Assembly: GCF_008868005.1 (NCBI RefSeq)
Contig: NZ_WAAO01000001.1
Coordinates: forward strand, 682,001 to 746,000
Origin: Microbacterium algeriense
GTDB lineage: Bacteria; Actinomycetota; Actinomycetes; Actinomycetales; Microbacteriaceae
Reading direction: 5' to 3'
DNA: 64,000 nucleotides
Program-made: the position numbers and the translations under genes
Shown: positions 50,255 through 58,652 of the stretch, in pieces
Layout of the letters: the number at the start of each line of letters is the position of its first letter
Position numbering within the stretch: position 1 is the stretch's first letter
Notes under the pieces: generated by a model
The model's input: only the letters and a program-made list of their open reading frames with translations
Told to the model about the DNA's origin: nothing
The model's database searches: none

Positions 50255-52111
50255 ATGGACGCGCTGATTCCCCGGGGTGCGCTGCGCGAACTCTGGACGC
50301 GGAGCCGTCGCACGGACGAGCCGCTGCTCGTGCCGCCCTCCGGCGACCGGGACGTGTGGGACGCGATCGACCCCGGAGCGCGCGCCTTCGTGCTCGCGGC
50401 AGCGGAGGAGTCGGCGGGGACGGCGTGGCCGCACCCTCTGCTGTCGCAGTGGGCGGCGTACGCCCGCACGGGCGACCGCATCGGCTACGAGGCGGTCGTC
50501 TTCGCGCGGGACCGGCGACTGCGTCTGGCGGTCCTCGCCGCGGCCATCGATCCGACGCCCGATCGCGTCGCCGAGGCGGCGGACGGGCTCGCGCTGCTCT
50601 GCGAGCAGTCGACGTGGTGCTGGCCCGCCCACGACGATGCCTTCACTCGGGGGCTGCGGGCTCCCGACACGACGCGGCCCTTCGTGGACCTGGGAGCCGG
50701 GGAGGAGGCGGCGCTCGCCGGTTGGGCGGTGCTCCTGCTGGGCGACGCCCTCGAGAAGGCGTCCCCCGGACTCGTCGCGCGCCTCCGGCGAGAGACGAAC
50801 GCGCGCGTCCTCCGGCCCTTCGTCCGCCGTCGGGACTGGGCGTGGGAGGGCACGGAGGGCCACGTGCACAACTGGGCCCCGTGGATCCACGGCAACCTGA
50901 TACCGGCCGCCGTGGCGTTCCGTGCGAGAGCGGCGCGGGCGGAGGTGCTGGACCTGTGCGTCGACGGCCTCGATCGCTACCTCGCGCAGCTCCCCGCCGA
51001 CGGGGCGATCGACGAGGGCTTCGCGTACTGGTGGCAGGGTGCGGCGCGGGCTCTCGACGCGCTGTCGCTGCTCGACGGGCTCACGGGGGGCGAGGTCGCC
51101 GCCGCGGTGGCCGACGGCCCGCTTCGAGGACTCGCCGAGCTGGTCCGGTTCCCGGAGCGGGTCCAGCTCGGGGCGGAGTGGTCGGCGAGCTTCTCGGACA
51201 CCGAGGCCAGGAACGCCACCGGGCTGCCCTGGCACGCACTGTATCGAGCCGCGCGACTGTGCGGACAGGACGAGACCGCGGGATTCGCTGCCCGCTATCG
51301 GGAGGACGGAGTCCTGCGGGGCGCGGCGGCCGATACGGCCTCGGGGTTGGGCCGCCTATCCGCCGAGGTCCTCGATGAGTCCTGGTGGACGGCTCCGCGC
51401 GGTCCCGCACCGCTGCCGTCGCCCGTGGAGCTGGCCTCGATCGGCTTCGGCCTCCGCCGCCGGACTCCCGGCGACACCGCCGGCCTCGCCGTGACGGTGA
51501 AGGGCGGGCACAACGCCGAGAACCACAACCACAACGACCTCGGTTCGATCTCGGTCGCCGTCGACGGCGTGCCCCTCCTCGCGGACTTCGGCCGAGCGAC
51601 GTACACGGCCCAGACTTTCTCGGCGGCGCGCTATGAGCTCTGGTACGTCACCAGTGGCTGGCACAGCGCGCCTCTGCCGTACGGCCGGGAGCAGCGTGCC
51701 GGGCGCGAGTGGCAGGCGCCCGTCCGTGCGCTCGACGACGGGTGGGAGATCGACCTCAGCGCGGCATACCCCTGGCCGGACGAGGCGGAGATCTCGTGGC
51801 TGCGCACCGTGCGGCACGGGGACGGCGAGGTCAGCGTCCGCGACGAGGGAGCGGCGGTCGGGCATCCCGACACCCGCATCGTCGTGGTGTGCGCCGGAGT
51901 GCCGGAGCTCCGGCCGGACGGCGTCCGCATCCCCGGGCGCGAGGGATCGGCGGACCTGCTGCTGTCGTACGATCCGGCGGAGGTCGAGGTCGAGACCCGG
52001 TCCGTGGCCGATCCCTACCTGGAGCGGTCGTGGGGACCGGAGGTCTCGCGGCTGCTGTTCGCCCCCATGCCGGGGACCACGTCGTGGGAGCTGAGAGGAA
52101 TGGCCGGATGA
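50255..52111 (+). CDS. Heparinase II/III-like protein, cytoplasmic
   Basis: 618 residues. An alpha-toroid N-terminal half (about 1-360) is followed by a beta-sandwich half with the family hallmark GGHNAENHNHNDLGSISVAVDG (His-Asn-His-Asn-Asp), then LADFGRATYTAQTF. Alpha-toroid Trp/His-rich GTEGHVHNWAPWIHGNL and GFAYWWQGAARALD are probable sugar-site residues. There is no signal peptide, so it acts on imported oligosaccharides by beta-elimination or related chemistry. Its stop overlaps the next regulator gene (ATGA). The substrate is unknown. Confidence 0.75.
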   Translation: MDALIPRGALRELWTRSRRTDEPLLVPPSGDRDVWDAIDPGARAFVLAAAEESAGTAWPHPLLSQWAAYARTGDRIGYEAVVFARDRRLRLAVLAAAIDPTPDRVAEAADGLALLCEQSTWCWPAHDDAFTRGLRAPDTTRPFVDLGAGEEAALAGWAVLLLGDALEKASPGLVARLRRETNARVLRPFVRRRDWAWEGTEGHVHNWAPWIHGNLIPAAVAFRARAARAEVLDLCVDGLDRYLAQLPADGAIDEGFAYWWQGAARALDALSLLDGLTGGEVAAAVADGPLRGLAELVRFPERVQLGAEWSASFSDTEARNATGLPWHALYRAARLCGQDETAGFAARYREDGVLRGAAADTASGLGRLSAEVLDESWWTAPRGPAPLPSPVELASIGFGLRRRTPGDTAGLAVTVKGGHNAENHNHNDLGSISVAVDGVPLLADFGRATYTAQTFSAARYELWYVTSGWHSAPLPYGREQRAGREWQAPVRALDDGWEIDLSAAYPWPDEAEISWLRTVRHGDGEVSVRDEGAAVGHPDTRIVVVCAGVPELRPDGVRIPGREGSADLLLSYDPAEVEVETRSVADPYLERSWGPEVSRLLFAPMPGTTSWELRGMAG

Positions 52112-53211
52112 CCGACGAGGAGCAGGCGCCGCGGTTCGGCATCTCCCGACGCGAGCGCATCATGGACGAGCTGCGGCGGATCGGCGCCGTGCGCGTCGCC
52201 GATCTGGCACGCGAGCTCGGCGTCGCGGAACTCACGATCCGCCGCGACATCGGCGCGCTGGCCGACCGCGGGCTGCTCACGAGGGTGCACGGTGGCGCGA
52301 CGCTGCGCAGCGCCCTCGACACCGCTGTCGTGCGGGGCGGGCCGGCGGCATCGAGGTTCCGGATCGGGATGGTGGTGCCGTCGCTGAGCTACTACTGGCC
52401 CCAGGTCGTGATCGGCGCACGGGCCGCAGCGACGGAGCTCGGCGCGCAGCTCATCCTGCGCGGCGCCAGTTACGCGGCCGACGACCAGCGGCGGCAGATC
52501 GCGTCTCTCGTCGACGCGGGCACCGTCCACGGACTGATCGTCGCCCCGGAGAGTCTCGGCCCCGACGGTCATGCGCTCCTGCAGTGGCTGGACGCGCTCC
52601 CGCTCCCGGTCGTGCTGGTCGAGCGGCGCGCGCCGTCGACGCTCGCGCTGTCCGGTCTCGAGAGCGTGACCACCGATCATGCGTTCGGCGGGGCCCTCGC
52701 GGCGCGCCACCTGTTCGAGCTCGGCCACCGCAGGGTCGGCATCCTCACCTCCGCGCCGTCGCCCACCTCCGGGCGGCTCCGGCGGGGCTGGGACCGCGCC
52801 GTCGACAGGCTGGGCCTGACCGCGACGGTCGACCGCGACGTGTCCCTCGATCGACTCGACGCGGAGGAGCGGGACGCGGCCGTGACCGCGCTGCTGGCGG
52901 AGGTGCGGGGGACAGGCACCACGGCCATGCTCATCCACGCGGATCCGCAGGCCCTGCTCGTGCAGCAGCATGCGGTGGACAGCGGGTGGTCGCTGCCGGA
53001 CGAGCTGTCGATCGTCGCCTATGACGACGAGGTCGCCGAGAGCGGGACGCCGCCGATCACGGCGTTGCGCCCTCCCAAGCAGCATGTCGGTCGCCGCGCG
53101 GTCGAGGTGCTGCTCGCTCGGCTCGACGAGGGCCGACGGCGACCCGTCGAGCGGGTGCAGGTCGTGCCGTCGCTGCACGTGCGCGCCTCGACCGCCCCCT
53201 ACGCCGAGTAG
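52108..53211 (+). CDS. Hybrid regulator: DeoR helix-turn-helix fused to LacI-type ligand domain
   Basis: 367 residues. Residues 10-66 are a DeoR HTH: ISRRERIMDELRRIGAVRVADLARELGVAELTIRRDIGALADRGLL with the THGGA-like VHGGA after it. Residues 83-365 are a periplasmic-binding-like sensor of LacI type: RIGMVVPSLSYYWPQVVIGA, TTDHAFGGALAARHLFELGHRRVGIL and a final LSIVAYDDEVAESGTPPITALRPP. The usual sugar-phosphate-sensing DeoR C-domain is absent. It would sense a free sugar. It is coupled to the heparinase-like gene. Confidence 0.85.
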   Translation: MTDEEQAPRFGISRRERIMDELRRIGAVRVADLARELGVAELTIRRDIGALADRGLLTRVHGGATLRSALDTAVVRGGPAASRFRIGMVVPSLSYYWPQVVIGARAAATELGAQLILRGASYAADDQRRQIASLVDAGTVHGLIVAPESLGPDGHALLQWLDALPLPVVLVERRAPSTLALSGLESVTTDHAFGGALAARHLFELGHRRVGILTSAPSPTSGRLRRGWDRAVDRLGLTATVDRDVSLDRLDAEERDAAVTALLAEVRGTGTTAMLIHADPQALLVQQHAVDSGWSLPDELSIVAYDDEVAESGTPPITALRPPKQHVGRRAVEVLLARLDEGRRRPVERVQVVPSLHVRASTAPYAE

Positions 53212-53217
53212 CGGCGG

Positions 53218-53266
53218 TTGCGATCCATCGAAGTCTCGTGGCATGATCTCGGAAAGCGCTTTCCGA
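53218..53266 (+). promoter_or_regulatory. Promoter and 18-bp palindrome before the Gfo/Idh gene
   Basis: TTGCGA (53218-53223), an 18-base spacer and CATGAT (53242-53247); next to it TCGGAAAGCGCTTTCCGA (53249-53266) is a perfect palindrome with the GAAAGCGCTTTC core usual for LacI/GalR family operators. It covers the transcription start, so binding would repress. The LacI gene at 57588, at the end of this gene run, is the best candidate. Confidence 0.75.
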
Positions 53267-53313
53267 TCGATCGACCGAAGCGCCCTCAGCTCCCGCGAGA
53301 GAAACGGAACACC

Positions 53314-54477
53314 ATGGCACAGGCGAACACCCGCGAGATCGGGATCATCATGAACGGGGTCTCCGGACGCATGGGATATCGGCAGCACCTGGTGCGCTCG
53401 ATCCTCGCGATCCGCGAAGAAGGCGGCATCGAGCTGCCGGACGGATCCCGCGTCACGGTGAAGCCGATCCTGGTCGGCCGCAACGAGGCGAAGCTCGCCG
53501 AGCTCGCCGCGAAGCACGGGATCGAGGACTGGACCACCGACCTCGACGCGGCCCTCGCCGACCCGCAGTGGGAGATCTACGCCGACTTCCTCGTGACCAA
53601 GGCCCGCGCCTCCGCGATCCGCAAGGCCATCGCCGCCGGCAAGGCGATCTACACGGAGAAGCCCACCGCCGAGTCGCTCGAAGAGGCGCTCGAACTCGCC
53701 CGTCTCGCGAAGGAGGCCGGCGTGAAGACCGGCGTCGTGCACGACAAGCTGTACCTCCCCGGTCTGCAGAAGCTCAAGCGGCTGATCGACTCCGGCTTCT
53801 TCGGCCGCATCCTCTCGGTGCGCGGCGAGTTCGGCTACTGGGTGTTCGAGGGCGATTGGCAGCCGGCGCAGCGTCCCAGCTGGAACTACCGGACGGAGGA
53901 CGGCGGCGGCATCATCACCGACATGTTCCCGCACTGGAACTACGTCCTCGAGAACCTGTTCGGCGAGGTCACGAGCGTCTACGCGCAGGCGGCCGTGCAC
54001 ATCGCGGACCGCTGGGATGAGAAGGGCGAGCACTACACCGCCACCGCGGAGGACGCCGCCTACGGCATCTTCGAGATCTCCGGCGGCGTGATCGCCGAGA
54101 TCAACTCCTCGTGGACCGTGCGCGTCAACCGGGACGAGCTCGTCGAGTTCCAGGTCGACGGCACCCACGGCTCGGCGGTGGTCGGCCTGTTCGGGGCGAA
54201 GATCCAGCCCCGCAACGCGACCCCCAAGCCGGTGTGGAACCCCGACCTCGAGGACACCCGCGACTACGACGCCGACTGGCAGCAGGTCCCCACGAACGAC
54301 GTGTTCAAGAACGGCTTCCGCCAGCAGTGGGAGGAGTACCTGGTCTCCTACGTCGAGGGCACGGACTACCCGTTCGACCTGCTCGCCGGCGCTCGCGGGG
54401 TGCAGTTCGCCGAAGCAGGACTGACGTCCAGCGCCGAGGGTCGCAAGATCGCCCTCGAGCCGCTGACGCTGGACTGA
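53314..54477 (+). CDS. Gfo/Idh/MocA family oxidoreductase
   Basis: 387 residues from ATG at 53314 with GAGAG upstream. The Rossmann part opens with IGIIMNGVSGRMGYRQHLVRS, a Gly-rich dinucleotide loop, and contains the family EKP signature (IYTEKPTAESLEEALELA). The C-terminal half forms the sheet that binds the sugar (DKLYLPGLQKLKRLI, GGGIITDMFPHWNYV). It oxidises a secondary alcohol of a sugar with NAD(P). It opens a run of genes with short gaps or overlaps ending at 56617. Confidence 0.88.
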   Translation: MAQANTREIGIIMNGVSGRMGYRQHLVRSILAIREEGGIELPDGSRVTVKPILVGRNEAKLAELAAKHGIEDWTTDLDAALADPQWEIYADFLVTKARASAIRKAIAAGKAIYTEKPTAESLEEALELARLAKEAGVKTGVVHDKLYLPGLQKLKRLIDSGFFGRILSVRGEFGYWVFEGDWQPAQRPSWNYRTEDGGGIITDMFPHWNYVLENLFGEVTSVYAQAAVHIADRWDEKGEHYTATAEDAAYGIFEISGGVIAEINSSWTVRVNRDELVEFQVDGTHGSAVVGLFGAKIQPRNATPKPVWNPDLEDTRDYDADWQQVPTNDVFKNGFRQQWEEYLVSYVEGTDYPFDLLAGARGVQFAEAGLTSSAEGRKIALEPLTLD

Positions 54478-54482
54478 GCCGC

Positions 54483-55754
54483 ATGAGCACTCTCCGACTC
54501 CTCCGTACCACGGGCGACCTCGCCGACGTCGACCTCAACGACTCGGGCGCCTACGTGCGTCCGACGGGGCCGCTGCGCAGCCGTGTCGCCTACGCGGCCG
54601 CGCACGTCGTGCCGAAGGTGCACGCCGACAACACCCCGGGGGAGCCCGCCGACATCGACTGGGACTCCACGCTGGCCTTCCGCCGCAACGTGTACTCCTG
54701 GGGGCTCGGTGTCGCGGACGCGATGGACACCGCCCAGCGGAACATGGGCCTGGACGCCGCAGCCACCCGGGAGCTGATCTCCCGCAGCGCGGAGGTGGCG
54801 CGCGAGGAGGGCGGCTCGGTCGTGGTCGGCGTCAACACCGATCACGTGGCCGACTCGCACATCTCTATCGAGCAGGTGATCGCGGCCTACCTCGAGCAGC
54901 TGCACTTCACCGAGGAGCAGGGCGCCGGTCCCGTGCTGATGGCCTCGCGGCACCTCGCCCGTGTCGCGACGGGGCCCGAGGACTACCGGCGCGTCTACCG
55001 CGAGGTGCTGTCGCGGGCGTCGGTGCCCGTGGTGCTGCACTGGCTCGGCACCGCCTTCGACCCGGAGCTGAAGGGGTATTTCGGCGCCGACGACTGGCAG
55101 AGCGCCTCCGCCGTGCTGCTCGAGATCATCGAGGAGAATCCGGACCGGGTCGCCGGCGTCAAGATGAGCCTGTTGAACGCCGAGTCCGAGATCTCGGTGC
55201 GCAGCCGGCTCCCCGAGGGCGTCCGCATGTTCACCGGCGACGACTTCAACTACGTCGCCCTCCTCGCCCCCGCTCCCGCCCCCGCTCCCGCTTCCGATTC
55301 GCCGAGTGCACGGGATGCCGCCGAGCGCACGGGCTCCGCACGCACCGAAGCCGTGCCCTCGACGGCAACCCGTGCGCTCGGCGAGGATCGCGGATACTCG
55401 GACGCGCTGCTCGGGGCGTTCGCGGCGATCACTCCCGTCGCGTCGGCGGCGATCCAGGCGCTCGACGCGGGCGATCACGCGCGGTATCTCGAGATCCTCG
55501 GCCCGACCGAGGAGCTCAGCCGTCAGGTGTTCGCGGCGCCCACGTTCTACTACAAGACGGGGGTGGCGTTCCTCTCCTGGCTCAACGGCCACCAGCCGGC
55601 GTTCCAGATGGTGGGAGGGCTGCACTCCGCGCGGAGCCTTCCGCACCTGAGTCGCATCGTCGAGCTCGCGAACGCCTCGCTCGCCCTCGAGGACCCCGAC
55701 CTCGCCCGACAGCGGTGGCACGGCATGCTGCGCCTGAACGGAGTGGACGCATGA
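54483..55754 (+). CDS. DUF993 family TIM-barrel (dihydrodipicolinate synthase-like)
   Basis: 423 residues. DUF993 features: VPKVHADNTPGEPADIDWDSTLAFRRNVYSWGLGVADAMDTAQRNMGL at the start; VVLHWLGTAFDPELKGYFG and GVKMSLLNAE where the Schiff-base lysine of DapA-like lyases is expected; GDDFNYV later. An Ala/Pro/Ser-rich insert (about residues 260-297) interrupts the barrel after GDDFNYVALLAP. The enzyme probably makes or breaks a carbon-carbon bond of a keto-sugar acid. It is five bases after the Gfo/Idh gene and overlaps the next gene (ATGA). Confidence 0.8.
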   Translation: MSTLRLLRTTGDLADVDLNDSGAYVRPTGPLRSRVAYAAAHVVPKVHADNTPGEPADIDWDSTLAFRRNVYSWGLGVADAMDTAQRNMGLDAAATRELISRSAEVAREEGGSVVVGVNTDHVADSHISIEQVIAAYLEQLHFTEEQGAGPVLMASRHLARVATGPEDYRRVYREVLSRASVPVVLHWLGTAFDPELKGYFGADDWQSASAVLLEIIEENPDRVAGVKMSLLNAESEISVRSRLPEGVRMFTGDDFNYVALLAPAPAPAPASDSPSARDAAERTGSARTEAVPSTATRALGEDRGYSDALLGAFAAITPVASAAIQALDAGDHARYLEILGPTEELSRQVFAAPTFYYKTGVAFLSWLNGHQPAFQMVGGLHSARSLPHLSRIVELANASLALEDPDLARQRWHGMLRLNGVDA

Positions 55755-56617
55755 CCGCCCCCGACCCGCGCCTGTCGATCAATCAGGCGACCATCAAGCA
55801 CGCCGACCTCGCCACGGCGCTGCGCGTCACAGCCGAGGCGGGCGTCCAGGCGATCGGACTCTGGCGGGAACCCGTGAACGAGGTCGGCCTCGACGAAGCG
55901 GCGCGGATGCTCGCGGACTCGGGTCTGCGCTTCACGACGCACTGTCGCGGCGGGTTCTTCACCCTCCCGGTCGGCCCCGAGCGCGAGGCCGCCCTCGACG
56001 ACAACCGCCGTGCCATCGAGGAGACCGCGACCCTCGCCGCCGCCGGTGCGGAGGGCTCCACCGCCGTGCTCGTGCTCGTCGCGGGCGGCCTGCCCCCGGG
56101 ATCGCGGGACCTGATCGGCGCGCGCGAGCGTGTGCGCGATGCCGTCGGCGCGCTCGCCCCGGAGGCGGAGGCCGCGGGGGTCACCCTCGCGATCGAGCCG
56201 CTGCATCCGATGTACGCATCCGACCGTGCCGTGGTGTCGACCCTGGGTCAGGCGCTCGACATCGCGGCGGACTTCGACCCCGAGGTGGTCGGGGCCGCGG
56301 TCGACACCTTCCACATCTGGTGGGACCCGCAGGTGCTCGACCAGATCGCACGAGCGGGTCGCGAAGGACGCATCGCCACGTACCAGGTGTGCGACTGGAA
56401 GACGCCGCTCGCCGCGGACGTGCTGCTGTCCCGGCACTACACCGGCGAGGGCGTGATCGACTTCGGCTCCCTCACCCGCGCCGTGGTCGCCACCGGATAC
56501 GACCGCGACATCGAGGTCGAGATCTTCAACGCCGACGTCTGGGCGGATGCCCCGGACCGCGTCGTGCGACACACAGCCGAGACCTTCGCCTCCGCCGTCT
56601 CCCCGCATCTGCCATGA
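55751..56617 (+). CDS. Sugar phosphate isomerase/epimerase family protein (AP endonuclease-2 fold)
   Basis: 288 residues from ATG at 55751, overlapping the DUF993 stop. The xylose-isomerase-like barrel shows Glu in LAIEPLHPMYASDRAVV, Asp in AAVDTFHIWWDPQV, His in VDTFHIWW and Glu in EVEIFNADVWA, the metal-binding set of the family. Such enzymes isomerise, epimerise or beta-eliminate 3-keto sugars. Cytosolic. It would act on the product of the Gfo/Idh enzyme in the same transcript. Confidence 0.85.
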   Translation: MTAPDPRLSINQATIKHADLATALRVTAEAGVQAIGLWREPVNEVGLDEAARMLADSGLRFTTHCRGGFFTLPVGPEREAALDDNRRAIEETATLAAAGAEGSTAVLVLVAGGLPPGSRDLIGARERVRDAVGALAPEAEAAGVTLAIEPLHPMYASDRAVVSTLGQALDIAADFDPEVVGAAVDTFHIWWDPQVLDQIARAGREGRIATYQVCDWKTPLAADVLLSRHYTGEGVIDFGSLTRAVVATGYDRDIEVEIFNADVWADAPDRVVRHTAETFASAVSPHLP

Positions 56618-56678
56618 CCCTCCGCCCCCTCCGACGCCCGTCCGATGCCGCCCGTCCGGACACTTGTCGGGCGGATTC

Positions 56679-56739
56679 ACGGATGTCGGGCGAAAGGGGC
56701 TCGTCTCGTCCGGCATCCGTCCGCTCGTCCGACATCCGT
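56679..56739. repeat. Intergenic inverted and direct repeats between the two isomerase genes
   Basis: ACGGATGTCGG (56679-56689) and CCGACATCCGT (56729-56739) are perfect inverted copies. Inside and around the right arm, a 19-base unit CTCGTCCGGCATCCGTCC is repeated directly at 56705 and 56724. It could form a transcript hairpin that attenuates reading into 56795. Confidence 0.5.
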
Positions 56740-56794
56740 CCCGTGGCCGGCGGCCGGCGGATGGCGCCGGGGTGGGAGCTGAGAGGATGAAGAC

Positions 56795-57562
56795 ATGACG
56801 GGGATCCGGCCAGGGCTGTGCTCGGTGACCTTCCGTGCTCTCACGCCGGAGCGGATCGTCGAGCTCGCCGCGCAGGCGGGGCTCGAGGTGATCGAGTGGG
56901 GCGCCGACGTGCACGTGCCGCCGGGCGACGAGGCCAGGGCGGCGGAGGTCGCGCGCGCCACGGTCGACGCGGGGCTCGCGGTCGCCTCCTACGGCTCGTA
57001 CTTCCGTGCCGGCGTGCAGGAGCCTTTCACACCCGTGCTCGACAGCGCGCAGGCGCTGGGCGCACAGCGGGTGCGGGTCTGGGCGGGCGAGGTCGGCTCG
57101 CTGGAGGCGACACCGGTCGAACGGGCGGCCGTGGTCCTGCGCCTCCGGGCCGCCGCGGAGGAAGCGGCCGAGCGCGGGGTCACACTCGCGCTGGAGTTCC
57201 ACGGCGGCACGCTCGCCGACACCGCCCCGAGCACGCTGCGTCTGCTGACCGAGGTCGGCAGTCCGTCTCTGTCGACGTACTGGCAGCCCACCGTCGGCGC
57301 GTCGGTCGACACCGTGCTGGAGGAGTACCGCGCTCTGGCGCCGCACGTCACCGCGGCCCATGTCTTCTCGTGGTGGCCCGAGCGGGAGCGGCTGCCGCTG
57401 CGGGCACGCGACGCGCTCTGGACGCGGTACTTCGCCGAGGCGGGGTCCGCGGCGTCTCCACCTCGTGACGCGCTGCTCGAGTTCGTGCCGGACGATGATC
57501 CCGCGCTGCTGTCAGCCGAAGCGGCCGCCCTGCGCGCGTACCTCTCGGACCCGCGGCGATGA
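56795..57562 (+). CDS. Sugar phosphate isomerase/epimerase family protein, second copy
   Basis: 255 residues from ATG at 56795 with GAGAGGA upstream. The TIM-barrel is short: LCSVTFRALTPERIVELAAQAGLEVIEWGADVHVPPGD at the front, LALEFHGGTLADT for the first metal Glu, and VTAAHVFSWWPERERLPL near the end where the family has a His/Trp loop. It differs from 55751 in having LEFHGG and no IEPLHP. It could act on the same sugar series at another step. Confidence 0.82.
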   Translation: MTGIRPGLCSVTFRALTPERIVELAAQAGLEVIEWGADVHVPPGDEARAAEVARATVDAGLAVASYGSYFRAGVQEPFTPVLDSAQALGAQRVRVWAGEVGSLEATPVERAAVVLRLRAAAEEAAERGVTLALEFHGGTLADTAPSTLRLLTEVGSPSLSTYWQPTVGASVDTVLEEYRALAPHVTAAHVFSWWPERERLPLRARDALWTRYFAEAGSAASPPRDALLEFVPDDDPALLSAEAAALRAYLSDPRR

Positions 57563-57587
57563 CGGCCCGGGAAGTAGGCTCTGGGGC

Positions 57588-58652
57588 ATGACAAAGCCCG
57601 CATCGTCCGCGGAACAGCCGGCGCGGGCTCAGCGCCATGCGCGGGGGCCCGCCGCCACGCTGCACGACGTGGCCCGCGAGGCCGGCGTGTCGCTCGCCAC
57701 GGCATCCCGCGTGCTCAACGGCTCCGAGCGCAAGGTCGCGGAGTCGTTCCGCGAACGCGTGGAAGCGGCGGCCGTGAAGCTGGGCTACACCGCGAACGTC
57801 TCGGCTCAGGCGACCGCGCGAGGTACGTCACCGGTGATCGCGCTCCTCGTCGCCGACATCGCCGACCCCTACTTCGGGTTGATCGCATCCGGAGTGGCGC
57901 GCGGCGCCGACGAGCATGGCCTGGTGGTGACGATCGCGATCACCGAGCGCGATCCGGCGCGGGAGGCTCGGATCGTCCGGGCGCTGCGCGGTCAGCGGCC
58001 GCTGGGGTTGATCCTCGCGGCCTCGCGCACGCAGGAGCCGATGGAGGCCGACACCGCCCGGGAGCTGGCGGACTTCGCGCGTCTGGGTGGCAGAGTCGTC
58101 GCGTTCGGCCCCGAGGGCGAGGGGGAACGGCACATCGAGATCGACAACCGGTCCGGGGCGGAGGCGCTCGGGCGGCGGATGGCGGCTCTCGGTTACCGTT
58201 CCGCGATCGCGATCGGCGCGGCGGAGGGCGTGCGCACCTCGGACGACCGTCTTGCCGGGTTCCGCACCGGTATCGAGGCTGCGGGCGGCACGGTCGCGGC
58301 CGTGCGGCGCGGAGACTTCCGCCGCGAGTCGGGTGCAGCGGTCATGACGGATGTCCTGGCCGACGGTGTCCCCGCCGGCACACTGGTGTTCGCGATCAGC
58401 GACGTGCTCGCGATCGGGGCGATGTCCGCGATCCGCGACGCCGGACGCGAGGTGGGGTCCGACATCGCGGTGTGCGGGTTCGATGATGTGCCTTCCAGCC
58501 GCGACGTGTCACCGGCGTTGACGACGGTCCGTGTGCCCTTGAGCGAGGTCGGCTACCAGGCGTTCCGTGCGACGGTCGACGCCGATTGGGAGCAGGCGCC
58601 GCTGCCGCTCGAGGTCGTCGTCCGCGCGAGCACTCCCGGTGTCGCGCCGTGA
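57588..58652 (+). CDS. LacI family transcriptional regulator
   Basis: 354 residues from ATG at 57588; TAGGCT seven bases upstream predicts a leaderless mRNA. HTH: ATLHDVAREAGVSLATASRVLNGSERKVAESFRERVEAAA with hinge YTANVSAQATARGTS. The effector domain ends IAVCGFDDVPSSRDVSPALTTVRVPLSEVGYQAF. The glycerate kinase starts in its stop (GTGA). The palindrome at 53249-53266 matches LacI specificity, so this is a likely repressor of the Gfo/DUF993/isomerase run. Confidence 0.9.
   Translation: MTKPASSAEQPARAQRHARGPAATLHDVAREAGVSLATASRVLNGSERKVAESFRERVEAAAVKLGYTANVSAQATARGTSPVIALLVADIADPYFGLIASGVARGADEHGLVVTIAITERDPAREARIVRALRGQRPLGLILAASRTQEPMEADTARELADFARLGGRVVAFGPEGEGERHIEIDNRSGAEALGRRMAALGYRSAIAIGAAEGVRTSDDRLAGFRTGIEAAGGTVAAVRRGDFRRESGAAVMTDVLADGVPAGTLVFAISDVLAIGAMSAIRDAGREVGSDIAVCGFDDVPSSRDVSPALTTVRVPLSEVGYQAFRATVDADWEQAPLPLEVVVRASTPGVAP

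Noticed and set aside
50255..52111. Secreted polysaccharide lyase
   Set aside because: The family resemblance is good, but there is no signal peptide or lipobox at the N-terminus, so I call it cytoplasmic.
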